A stretch of DNA of 64,000 nucleotides, taken from Adlercreutzia equolifaciens (GTDB lineage Bacteria > Actinomycetota > Coriobacteriia > Coriobacteriales > Eggerthellaceae). Shown piece by piece: positions 50,291 to 58,482 of this stretch; the stretch's first letter is position 1, and every line of letters starts with the position of its first letter. Both the position numbers and the translations under genes were made by a program. The stretch covers positions 248,001-312,000 of the forward strand of contig NZ_JARFIK010000002.1 in assembly GCF_029076695.1 (NCBI RefSeq). The letters run 5' to 3'. The notes under the pieces are model-generated. The model had not been told where the DNA came from. It searched no databases and saw only the letters and a program-made list of their open reading frames with translations.

Positions 50291-51607
50291 ATGGATACTT
50301 TGTTTACTGCTATGGAGAACGATCAGAAGCTGACGGTGGCGCCTTTGGCGGTGCGTATGCGGCCGCGTACGCTCGACGAGGTGGTAGGTCAGACCGAGGC
50401 CGTGGGCGAGGGGAGCTGGATGCGCGCGGCTATCGAGAACGACGCGCTCAGCTCGGTTATCTTATTCGGCCCGGCGGGCACGGGCAAAACGTCGCTGGCC
50501 CATGTCATTGCCGAGTCTACAAAAGCCACCTTTGTAGAGGTGTCTGCTATTGGGGGCACCGTGTCCGACTTGCGCCGTGAAATTGACGCGGCTGAGAAGC
50601 GGCTTGTCATGGGTGGGCTGCGCACCATTTTGTTCGTGGACGAGATCCACCGTTTCAATCGCTCCCAGCAAGATGCGCTGCTCCATGCCGTGGAGGACCG
50701 TCTGGTGGTGCTGGTGGGCGCTACTACGGAAAACCCTTTCTTCGAGGTGAACTCCGCCCTTATTTCGCGGTCGCGCGTGGTGGAGCTACACTCGCTTTCC
50801 GACGAGGAAATCGCGAAGTTGGTGCGCCGCGCCGTGGCTGATGAACGTGGTCTGGCGGGGCAGTACGTGGTGGAGGATGCAGCACTTGATGCTATCGTCA
50901 CCTTGGCCGGGGGCGATGGCCGTGGGGCGCTTACCACCTTGGAGCTGGCGGCGGCTTTGGTGGCTCCCGGCACGGCTGAGGCACCGGTAGCCATTACCGA
51001 GGCCATGGTGCGCACCGCCACGCCGCACCGCGCGCTGCCCTACGACAAGAACAAGGACATGCACTACGACATTATCTCCGCGTTCATCAAGTCCATGCGC
51101 GGCAGCGATCCTGATGCGGCCGTCTATTGGCTTGCCCGCATGATTGATGGGGGAGAGGACCCTAAGTTCATCGCCCGGCGCATGTACATTGCCGCCTCGG
51201 AGGATATCGGCAACGCCGATCCCCAGGCGCTTCTCGTGGCCGAGGCCGCCTTCCGCGCCGCCGAGGTTATTGGGTATCCGGAGTGCCGCATCAATCTTGC
51301 CCAGGCGGCCATTTACTTGGCGTTGGCCCCCAAATCGAACGCTGCCGAGGCGGCCATTGACGCCGCCCTGCGCGAGGTGCGCAACGGGCCCGCTCGCAAG
51401 GTGCCCGATTACCTGCGCGATCGGCACCGCCCCGGTTCCGAGAACTATGGCACCTATCGCTATCCCCACAACTATCCCGGCGGCTGGGTGGATCAGCGGT
51501 ATCTGCCCGACGGCCTTGAGCGCGGTTGCTTCTATCAGCCCAGCGAGCGCGGCTGGGAAGCTTATCGCACCGATGCCGCTGCCCGCGATCGCCGGCCCCA
51601 GGGTTAG
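50291..51607 (+). CDS. rarA: Replication-associated recombination protein RarA (MgsA)
   Basis: A 438-residue AAA+ ATPase acting at stalled replication forks. Walker A is GPAGTGKTS, Walker B/DExH is LFVDEIHRFN, sensor 1 is GATTENPFFE, and the C-terminal tetramerisation part contains HYDIISAFIKSMRGSDPDAA and the closing NYPGGWVDQRYLP. ATG 50291 is used; ATG 50282 and GTG 50249 are in frame but none has a clear ribosome-binding site, so the start is uncertain by a few codons. Confidence 0.92.
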   Translation: MDTLFTAMENDQKLTVAPLAVRMRPRTLDEVVGQTEAVGEGSWMRAAIENDALSSVILFGPAGTGKTSLAHVIAESTKATFVEVSAIGGTVSDLRREIDAAEKRLVMGGLRTILFVDEIHRFNRSQQDALLHAVEDRLVVLVGATTENPFFEVNSALISRSRVVELHSLSDEEIAKLVRRAVADERGLAGQYVVEDAALDAIVTLAGGDGRGALTTLELAAALVAPGTAEAPVAITEAMVRTATPHRALPYDKNKDMHYDIISAFIKSMRGSDPDAAVYWLARMIDGGEDPKFIARRMYIAASEDIGNADPQALLVAEAAFRAAEVIGYPECRINLAQAAIYLALAPKSNAAEAAIDAALREVRNGPARKVPDYLRDRHRPGSENYGTYRYPHNYPGGWVDQRYLPDGLERGCFYQPSERGWEAYRTDAAARDRRPQG

Positions 51608-51755
51608 CTTCGCGCCGCGCCGGTGTCGGCAGGGACAAGTTGCCATTTCATCCCGCCAAAACCGGAGCGGGCAGCAAATTCACCCTCTTTGTAAAAGATA
51701 TTTGATAGACGTTTTCCCTTGTCACGCTAGGATGGAAGGGCGAGAAAGGGAAGCT

Positions 51756-52421
51756 ATGAACATTGGAGCAAAACTCAAAGAGGCCCGCACGGCGGCCGGA
51801 CTTACCCAGGAGCAGGCTGCCGAGGCCATTGGTGTCTCGCGTCAGACGCTGTCCCATTGGGAAAACGAGAAGACCTATCCCGACGTTCTGAGTGTCATTG
51901 CCTTAAGCGACGCTTACGGGGTCTCTTTGGACGTCTTGCTCAAAGAGGGGGCTGGCAGCCTGGGTTACCGCGCCTATCTCCGGGAAACCACGGATGCTGC
52001 CCGGAGTCGTCGCCATGTGGGGGAAGTAGTGATTACAGCGGTGCTGCTTCTTGTATGGGCTGCGGGACTTATCGAGTTTTGGGTGTTCCTCGACCCCTCC
52101 CAGGCCATGGGCTACGGGCTCGTCTTCCTCTGGGCAGTGTATCCGCTCACGGCCTTTGTTCTGTCGGTGGTGATAGGGGTGCAAGACTATTGGGGAAAGG
52201 CCAAGTGGGCGCTGCCCCTGGTGTTCGGCGTGCTCTACGCCGCCGCGTCTTATCTGACCTTCGATTTGGCGAACTGGCTGGAGTTCCAAGGAAGTCTCGG
52301 CGCCCCCAGTCTGTTCGCCGTTATGGTGGGCGCGCTTATTTCCCTGCTCGGTGTAGCCTTGGGGGTAGGTATGGGCTGGCTGAAAGAGGTGGTGCTTGAG
52401 CGAAAAGGAGACAATCGATAA
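51756..52421 (+). CDS. XRE-family regulator with C-terminal membrane domain
   Basis: A 221-residue protein. Residues 1-65 are a Cro/C1-type helix-turn-helix (IGAKLKEARTAAGLTQEQAA, VSRQTLSHWENEKTYPD). A linker is followed by four hydrophobic segments (about 88-110, 118-142, 152-170 and 185-205). The DNA-binding domain is therefore tethered to the membrane. GAAAGGGAAG precedes ATG 51756. Such proteins often respond to membrane stress; the target is unknown, but a 25-bp palindrome lies just downstream ahead of a flavoprotein gene. Confidence 0.85.
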   Translation: MNIGAKLKEARTAAGLTQEQAAEAIGVSRQTLSHWENEKTYPDVLSVIALSDAYGVSLDVLLKEGAGSLGYRAYLRETTDAARSRRHVGEVVITAVLLLVWAAGLIEFWVFLDPSQAMGYGLVFLWAVYPLTAFVLSVVIGVQDYWGKAKWALPLVFGVLYAAASYLTFDLANWLEFQGSLGAPSLFAVMVGALISLLGVALGVGMGWLKEVVLERKGDNR

Positions 52422-52444
52422 TCCTTTGATCGGGTAATTCTTCG

Positions 52445-52469
52445 CCTATCGTTTGAATCAAACGATAGG
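52445..52469. promoter_or_regulatory. 25-bp palindrome, probable operator
   Basis: CCTATCGTTTGA (52445-52456), a single A, and TCAAACGATAGG (52458-52469) make a perfect 12-bp inverted repeat about 120 bases before the flavoprotein start. A weaker dyad CCATCGA (52473-52479) / TCGATGG (52494-52500) follows. The first could also act as a hairpin, but it lacks a T-run. Confidence 0.6.
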
Positions 52470-52590
52470 TTCCCATCGAGAAAATAAAAGGTTTCGATGG
52501 ATGTTCTGCGTCGCCGTCCCTCATAAGGTTTTCTGTGAAGGGCGCTTCATCGTAGGAGGATGAAGCGCAATTTTGACAGGAGGGATTCTG

Positions 52591-54210
52591 ATGAGTCAGC
52601 TGACAAGAAGAGGTTTTCTGACGGGTGCCGGCATTCTGGGCGCCGGCGCCGTAGCGGGGCTGGCGGGCTGCGCTGCGCAGCCTCAGAGCGCCACGGGAAC
52701 GGAAGAATTGGCGAGCACGGCAAGCGATTGGCGCACTGCCCCCGCCCCCATTGAAGACATTGCTGAAACCATTGAGGCCGATATCGTTGTTGTAGGTGCG
52801 GGCGTTTCGGGCTGCAATGCGGCCTACACGGCTGCCAAGGGCGGCGCAAACGTCGTAGTGCTTCAGAAGGAGGCGACGTGTATCGCCAACGGCATGGGCA
52901 TCGGAGCCTACGGAACAAAGCTGCAGAAAGAGCACGGCGGTGATTGGGATGTGGAGGAGGAGCTGAATCGCTGGGCGCGCGAAAGCGAGAATCGCAGCGA
53001 TCGGAAGCTCGTGCATCGCTGGGCCGAGTTCAGCGGCGAAGTGGTGGACCGCATGGTAGAACTGTGCACGGGTCATGAGAACTGCGAGCCCATTCTGTAT
53101 GATCCCGGCGCCGATGTGGAGTATCCAGACGCATGGAACTTTGCCTATTCGGGTGGTGTGGTATTTCTCGGCGCCGACCAAATGAAGGGCGTTGCTCAGG
53201 TTATCACCGATGAGGCGGAAAAGCTGGGTGCCCAGGTGCTGTACTCGACGCCTGCCGTTCAGCTTGTTCGCGAAGGCGATGGCCCGGTCACAGCGGTAAT
53301 TGCCCAGCGCGAGGATGGATCCTATGTGCAGGTTAATGCAGCTAAGGGCATTATCTTGGCTGCGGGCGACTACGGCGCCGACCCCGATTTGCGTCGCGAG
53401 TTCATGTCTCACATTGAGGGCCTGCAGACGGCCTACTGCACCGACACCAATACGGGCGACGGCCATAAAATGGGAACCTGGGTGGGAGCCGCCATGCAGA
53501 AATCGCCCCATGCAGGCAACATCCATTACGATCCCGGCATGGCGCCCTCATCGCCGGCATCGGGCTCGGGCTGCCCGTGGCTGTGGGTCAATCTCAAGGG
53601 AGAGCGTTTCTGCAACGAGGATATGTCCTACGGACAGATTTACGCTCAGGCCATGAACCAGCCGGAGTTCATCCATTTCCAGGTATTTGATGCCAACTAC
53701 AAAGCCGATGTTCAGGCGGGCAAGATGGGCGAGGGAAACCAGAAGAACGGGCCGTTCCCGGGCTTCGGCATGGAGTTCATCGATGATTACATTGCCAGCG
53801 GGGATGTGCTGAGCGCCGACACGCTGGAAGAGCTTGCGGATAAAATGGGTGTCCCGGCCGAGGCGTTCGCTGCTACAGTGGCGCGCTATAACGAGTTGTT
53901 TGATGCGGGCAAGGATACCGATTTCGGCAAGCAGGCCGCACGTCTTACCGCTATCAAAGAGCCGCCCTTCTATGCGATTTGTCGCCAGCCGCGTTTGCTG
54001 TGCGCTTTGGGCGGCTTGATCATCAACGATCACATGGAGGTGATCGACGAAGAAGGCGCGGTGATTGAGAACTTGTACGCCTGCGGCAACAACTCGGGCA
54101 ACTGGTTCGGTGGTCTTGAGCATCCCATGGTCATTCCCGGCATGAGTCTGGGTCGTGCTGCGGTGACGGGTCACTTGGCCGGTCTCAGTGCGCTTGGGGA
54201 AGACTACTAG
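52591..54210 (+). CDS. Tat-exported FAD-dependent reductase, lipoprotein type
   Basis: A 539-residue protein with a twin-arginine signal (TRRGFLTG, 5-12) and a lipobox LAGC ending at Cys27. The FAD motif is VVVGAGVSGCNAAY (about 64-77), and the C terminus has NLYACGNNSGNWF and MSLGRAAVTG for FAD. It belongs to the same fumarate-reductase-like superfamily as the proteins at 20437 and 44218 but is clearly diverged from both. AGGAGGG precedes ATG 52591. There is no cytochrome gene next to it, so it must borrow an electron donor. It is followed by a LuxR membrane regulator, its likely controller. Confidence 0.9.
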   Translation: MSQLTRRGFLTGAGILGAGAVAGLAGCAAQPQSATGTEELASTASDWRTAPAPIEDIAETIEADIVVVGAGVSGCNAAYTAAKGGANVVVLQKEATCIANGMGIGAYGTKLQKEHGGDWDVEEELNRWARESENRSDRKLVHRWAEFSGEVVDRMVELCTGHENCEPILYDPGADVEYPDAWNFAYSGGVVFLGADQMKGVAQVITDEAEKLGAQVLYSTPAVQLVREGDGPVTAVIAQREDGSYVQVNAAKGIILAAGDYGADPDLRREFMSHIEGLQTAYCTDTNTGDGHKMGTWVGAAMQKSPHAGNIHYDPGMAPSSPASGSGCPWLWVNLKGERFCNEDMSYGQIYAQAMNQPEFIHFQVFDANYKADVQAGKMGEGNQKNGPFPGFGMEFIDDYIASGDVLSADTLEELADKMGVPAEAFAATVARYNELFDAGKDTDFGKQAARLTAIKEPPFYAICRQPRLLCALGGLIINDHMEVIDEEGAVIENLYACGNNSGNWFGGLEHPMVIPGMSLGRAAVTGHLAGLSALGEDY

Positions 54211-54229
54211 GTCTCTTACGCCCTCCCTT

Positions 54230-54257
54230 GAAACGCCGCCCGTGAGGGCGGCGTTTC
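54230..54257 (+). terminator. Terminator after the flavoprotein gene
   Basis: GAAACGCCGCC (54230-54240) pairs perfectly with GGCGGCGTTTC (54247-54257) around CGTGAG. The A/T parts lie within the stem. Confidence 0.78.
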
Positions 54258-54360
54258 TGCGTGCTTCGGCAAAGGCATGCGTTTTCGGCCGCCGCGCCGC
54301 GAGCGCACGCGTTTTGCAACTTGCGCTATGATGGGAGCAGGAGGGAAGGGCACAAGCTTC

Positions 54361-55911
54361 ATGACAGAGAACCAAAAGAGCATAGGTGTTGCGCGCATGG
54401 TGGCCGCCATGGTGGGCCTCGGCTCGTACTGGGCGTGGATGAACCTTTCTGCGGCCAACGCGACGGTGTTCCCTTGGCTGGTCGAAAGTCTCTATCCTCC
54501 CCAGCTGCTCATTTCGTCTTGTTTCTACCTCGCAGGCATGGCGGCAATGTTCATCTTTGGGGAGCGCCCCTGGATGAGGGACCACCGGCATGGTGTCACA
54601 TTGCTCGCAACGGGCATTGCCGTTGCGGGATCTTGTTCTACGGTGCTGGGAACTGTAGTTGGCGCCCCTTCAGGAGCGTTGGCATTCGCTGTTGTGGGAT
54701 TCGCTACTTCCTTTGGCACGGCGATGCTTCTCGTCCTCTGGGGAGCGTTTTGCTGCCGCCAAGGCCCGCGCGAGGCAGCGCTCATGACGACGGGCTCCTT
54801 TGCGTTCGGTACCTTAGCTTATCTCGTATTGTCGGAGTATTTTGCCGGACAGCTTCTGTGGCTTCTCCCGGCGCTTTTGCTTGCCTACGGAGCTTTTCTT
54901 CTTTTGCTGGAGGGATCGCGCGAATCTCGGGAGACGACAACGCGCCTTGACGGAGCCACGGGAGCCCTCACGTCGCGGGGCATTGTTGCGGTGCTGGGCT
55001 GTCTTGGGCTCTGCATCATCCTTAATGAAGTTTTGCGTCTCATTTCAACGCCTCTTGCGGCTGACGATTTTTCTCGGGTGGGCTTGTTAACCCAATTCGG
55101 CGGCTTCCTTATTTCGACGGCTTCCTTCTTGGCGGTTCTGCTTTCGCGACGCCCTTTTGGGTTCAATACGATGGCGGTTGTCCTTGTTCCTTTGATGATC
55201 GCAGGCTTCCTCTCGTTTTTGGTGTTCGCCGACTCCGATTCGTCGCTCGTTTTTATTTTGCTGGGAGCCGGCTATTGGTGCTTGAACATGCTGGTTTGGG
55301 TGGCGTTGTGCAACGTTGTGCGGCGCACGCGCACCTCCGCGGTTCGTGGTTTCGCCTTGTTCTATGGCATCATTCAGGTGGCTATTCTGGTTGCGAAGCC
55401 CGTGGGCGATTGGGTGGCAAATCATTTAAGTGTGACTTCGTCGGGTCTTTCGCTTCTGATCTCGATCTCGGTCATTGCCATTGTCGTGATTGCCATGCTG
55501 CTTTTGCGCAACAGGAGCATGGTTGCGCTTCTGGATGAAGCAGGTGCGGAGCAGCGGGACGAGACACCATCTGACGAAGACAAGAGTTTCGCGAATTCCT
55601 CGCTGACAACTGAGGTCTTGTCTACCGAGGGAAGTGATTCGGCGGGAGCGAAAGACACCGACGATCGCCTTAACCCCGACTGGCTCACAGCCTTGGCCGA
55701 GCGCTATGGCCTTACTCCGCGGGAGACGGAGGTGTTCCTCCTCCTGGCTCGAGGGCGCAGTCTTCCGGTGATTTGTGACGAGCTTTCCATTGCGCTGGGG
55801 ACCACGCAGACTCACGTTCGCCATATCTACGAAAAGCTGGCTATCCATACCCGTCAGGAGTTGTTCGATATCGTCGAAGGGGAATGGTCCTCGCGGCAGA
55901 ATCTCTCTTAG
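54361..55911 (+). CDS. LuxR-type regulator fused to a multi-pass membrane sensor domain (second copy)
   Basis: A 516-residue protein with the same plan as the one at 18419: about twelve hydrophobic segments (residues 10-415), an acidic linker, and a C-terminal LuxR helix-turn-helix (LTPRETEVFLLLARGRS, IALGTTQTHVRHIYEKLAI). It is in the same direction as the flavoprotein gene upstream, 150 bases away and beyond a terminator, so it is probably transcribed on its own. ATG 54361 is chosen as the first start before the membrane region; upstream in-frame codons are Arg-rich and unlikely to be translated. Confidence 0.9.
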   Translation: MTENQKSIGVARMVAAMVGLGSYWAWMNLSAANATVFPWLVESLYPPQLLISSCFYLAGMAAMFIFGERPWMRDHRHGVTLLATGIAVAGSCSTVLGTVVGAPSGALAFAVVGFATSFGTAMLLVLWGAFCCRQGPREAALMTTGSFAFGTLAYLVLSEYFAGQLLWLLPALLLAYGAFLLLLEGSRESRETTTRLDGATGALTSRGIVAVLGCLGLCIILNEVLRLISTPLAADDFSRVGLLTQFGGFLISTASFLAVLLSRRPFGFNTMAVVLVPLMIAGFLSFLVFADSDSSLVFILLGAGYWCLNMLVWVALCNVVRRTRTSAVRGFALFYGIIQVAILVAKPVGDWVANHLSVTSSGLSLLISISVIAIVVIAMLLLRNRSMVALLDEAGAEQRDETPSDEDKSFANSSLTTEVLSTEGSDSAGAKDTDDRLNPDWLTALAERYGLTPRETEVFLLLARGRSLPVICDELSIALGTTQTHVRHIYEKLAIHTRQELFDIVEGEWSSRQNLS

Positions 55912-56054
55912 CCCTCAGCTTGCTTGACGCCTTGTCTACGGCCGTTTACGAAACGGCTACCTTGTGGTGGCGGTCTGTGGAATCCTCGGGCGACTTATTA
56001 GAATGAACAAGGTAATAGTATAGTCAGGTCTTCGTAAATATAAGGAGGCTCATC

Positions 56055-56924
56055 ATGGATTTCGCCGCAATAGTCGATGTGGCATTGCCCATTGTGTACG
56101 TGCTGGTCGGCGCGGTGCTCGTTTGGTTTGTCGTCGAGCTGGCCCTTACCATTCGCTCGACGCGTTCCACCATTGACGACGCGCACAAAGAGCTGGTCCC
56201 CACCTTGCAAAACGTTGAGAAAATTACGGCCCAGGTGGATCCGCTGATGGGCAACGTGAACACGCTGCTTACCGAAGAGGTGCAGCCCCTGATGGCCAAG
56301 GTGAACGAGTCTATGACCGGCGTGAAGCCGGCCGTCGATCGCGTTGATCCCTTGCTTGAGCGCCTGTCGCTTACCGTCGATGCAGCCAATCTTGAGCTCA
56401 TGCGCGTCGATCAAATCCTCGAGGACGTCACCCAGATCACCGACTCGGTGTCGAAGGTGGCCGGCTCGGTGGACACCGTCACCAGCGCCCCTATCGACTT
56501 GGTGAACACGCTCACCGGCCGTTTGCGCAACCGCTTCAAGCCCCGCTACGCCTCGGATGAGTCGGTGAACTTGGGGGCCGCCGCCGACGCTGCCGCCCAC
56601 GAGGGCGAGCCGGCGCCGCGTCAGGCCACCGTCGCCGATGCCGTCAGCGCCGTGGGCAGTGCTGCCAGTGCGCTGGTGTCCGAGCAGAAGGCTCGCATGG
56701 CTGAGCGCAAAGCCGAGGGCAAGGCGCGTCAGGCCAAGGCCCAGGATTTCGAGGACCAGCTGGGCGGGATGGCCGAAACCATCACCAATGCCGCCGTGAC
56801 GGCCACTAATGGCGACACGGACGAGCCAACGGTCGACCCTGCCATCTCTCCCAACGCGGCGGCTGCCCAGGCGAAGCCGGCTCCGGTCAAGCCCTCTGGC
56901 AGCAGCTCCTACACGGTTCAGTAA
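56055..56924 (+). CDS. Membrane-anchored coiled-coil protein (DUF948-like)
   Basis: A 289-residue protein with one N-terminal membrane segment (about 7-29) followed by a long heptad-rich region (about 35-150: VEKITAQVDPLMGNVNTLL and similar), then an Ala-rich, Lys/Arg/Glu helical stretch and a disordered Pro/Ala/Ser tail. The layout resembles DUF948 general-stress-type proteins. AAGGAGG precedes ATG 56055. It is 34 bases upstream of the AI-2E-type transporter gene and likely shares its transcript. Function is not established. Confidence 0.75.
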   Translation: MDFAAIVDVALPIVYVLVGAVLVWFVVELALTIRSTRSTIDDAHKELVPTLQNVEKITAQVDPLMGNVNTLLTEEVQPLMAKVNESMTGVKPAVDRVDPLLERLSLTVDAANLELMRVDQILEDVTQITDSVSKVAGSVDTVTSAPIDLVNTLTGRLRNRFKPRYASDESVNLGAAADAAAHEGEPAPRQATVADAVSAVGSAASALVSEQKARMAERKAEGKARQAKAQDFEDQLGGMAETITNAAVTATNGDTDEPTVDPAISPNAAAAQAKPAPVKPSGSSSYTVQ

Positions 56925-56958
56925 GCTCGAAACAGGTAAGCAAGAGTCAGGTGATCCC

Positions 56959-58359
56959 ATGAGCCCCGATACCGTAACTTCTCCCGATCCCCGCGACGCC
57001 GCTCAGCCGGCGCACCGCACGCTGCCCTGGGGTCTGAAGGAGGCCCGGGCGCGGGTGCGTTTCCTGGATCTGTGGTCCCTCATTGCCGGCATTTTGCTGC
57101 TGGGCGTGGTCGTCTACCTCATGAATATCCTGTCGGTACCGGTGGCCATTCTCATTTGGACCCTCATTATTGTGTTCTGCTTGCGCGGCATTGTGAACGG
57201 GCTGGAAAAGCACCATGTGAATCGCGCTGTGGGCACCACCATTGCCTATGTTGTCATGGCGCTGGTTATTGCGCTGGTGGGCTTTTTGCTCTTCTCTCCA
57301 ATGTTCGGCCTGAATGCCCAGTTCAACGACTTGTTGTCGAACATGCCCCATTACGTGGACGCTGTCATTGCCTGGGGCAACGATATGTACGCCCGCTATG
57401 CGCCGGTATTTGAAGACGATACGGTGAAAAGCGTTATTGCCGAGGTGCAGAAGTCGGCCGCCTCTTGGGCTTCCTCCATTGCCCAGGGCAGCGCCAATGG
57501 CATCGTGGCCTTCAGCACCACCTTGGCCAACGGGCTTATGGCTTTCGGCTTTGGCCTGGTCATTGCCTTCTGGATCCTCATGGAGCTGCCGGCCCTGGGT
57601 CGCGAGACGCGGCGCCTTATCGGCCCGAAGCACCAGGAGGACGCGGAGTTCTTCCACGCCACGTTTACGCGCGTCATGGGCGGCTACATCAAGGGCACGC
57701 TGCTCCAGTGCGCCGTTATCGGCGTGGGCTGCGGCATTGTCTTCCAGGTGGCCGGCGTTCCCAATGCCGCGGTGTTGGGGCTTATCACCGGCGTGTTGAA
57801 CATCATCCCCATCATCGGCCCCTGGCTCGGCGGCGCGCTGGCTGCTATCGCGGCTATCTTCGTCAGCCCGCTGGTGGCCCTCATCGCGCTGCTGGCCACT
57901 ATTGTCATCCAGCAGCTGGTGTACACCTTCGTGTCACCGAAGATCATGCAGAATTCCGTGGACATTCATCCGGCCCTTATGCTCATGGCCTTGATGGTGG
58001 GCTCGGCTCTGGGCGGCGCCATGAGCGGCCTCATGGGGTCGCTGGTGGGCATGCTTGCCTCCATTCCTCTGGTGGCGGTGGCCAAGTCCGTGTTCGTCTA
58101 CTACTTCGAAAAGCGCACGGGCCGTCACTTGGTGGCCGAGGACGGTGTGTTCTTCAAGGGTGTTCCCTCGGACAACGAGGTAGTCAATCCCGCCGCCGAT
58201 GCCACGAGCCCCGGCTCCACGGGTTCCATGAAGGCCATCCGCCTGGAGGACACGGCCTTTTTCCAGCGGCTGCCCCATATGCGCGCGCAGCATCACGGCA
58301 AGGTGACGCCGCGGCCGCCGGAGTCGCCGCACGATAAGGGCGGGAAGAACCAAAAGTAA
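56959..58359 (+). CDS. AI-2E family (PerM-like) transporter
   Basis: A 466-residue membrane protein with about eight hydrophobic segments. The family hallmarks are GYIKGTLLQCAVIGVGCGI, LGLITGVLNIIPIIGPWLGG and the closing segment around QQLVYTFVSPKIMQNSVDIHP. The cytoplasmic C-terminal ~90 residues are hydrophilic. Members export autoinducer-2 or act as ion antiporters; the name does not prove the substrate. ATG 56959 follows an AGGTGATC site. Confidence 0.88.
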   Translation: MSPDTVTSPDPRDAAQPAHRTLPWGLKEARARVRFLDLWSLIAGILLLGVVVYLMNILSVPVAILIWTLIIVFCLRGIVNGLEKHHVNRAVGTTIAYVVMALVIALVGFLLFSPMFGLNAQFNDLLSNMPHYVDAVIAWGNDMYARYAPVFEDDTVKSVIAEVQKSAASWASSIAQGSANGIVAFSTTLANGLMAFGFGLVIAFWILMELPALGRETRRLIGPKHQEDAEFFHATFTRVMGGYIKGTLLQCAVIGVGCGIVFQVAGVPNAAVLGLITGVLNIIPIIGPWLGGALAAIAAIFVSPLVALIALLATIVIQQLVYTFVSPKIMQNSVDIHPALMLMALMVGSALGGAMSGLMGSLVGMLASIPLVAVAKSVFVYYFEKRTGRHLVAEDGVFFKGVPSDNEVVNPAADATSPGSTGSMKAIRLEDTAFFQRLPHMRAQHHGKVTPRPPESPHDKGGKNQK

Positions 58360-58431
58360 CCTTTCGGGGGCGGTTGCCAAGCCGCCCCTGCGTATTTCAA
58401 GGGCAGGGCGCTGTGTTCCTCGCATTTGTAC

Positions 58432-58437
58432 TATAAT
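58432..58437 (+). promoter_or_regulatory. -10 box of the alaS promoter
   Basis: A perfect TATAAT lies 45 bases before the alaS ATG. The -35 region is not well matched. No T-box leader is recognised in the 120-base gap. Confidence 0.5.
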
Positions 58438-58482
58438 TTCCGACGAATATTCTACGACCGGTAAAGGACGGACAGGACATCT

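Noticed and set aside
58360-58482. Possible T-box leader for alaS
   Set aside because: The gap is only ~120 bases and lacks both the T-box consensus and a specifier hairpin.
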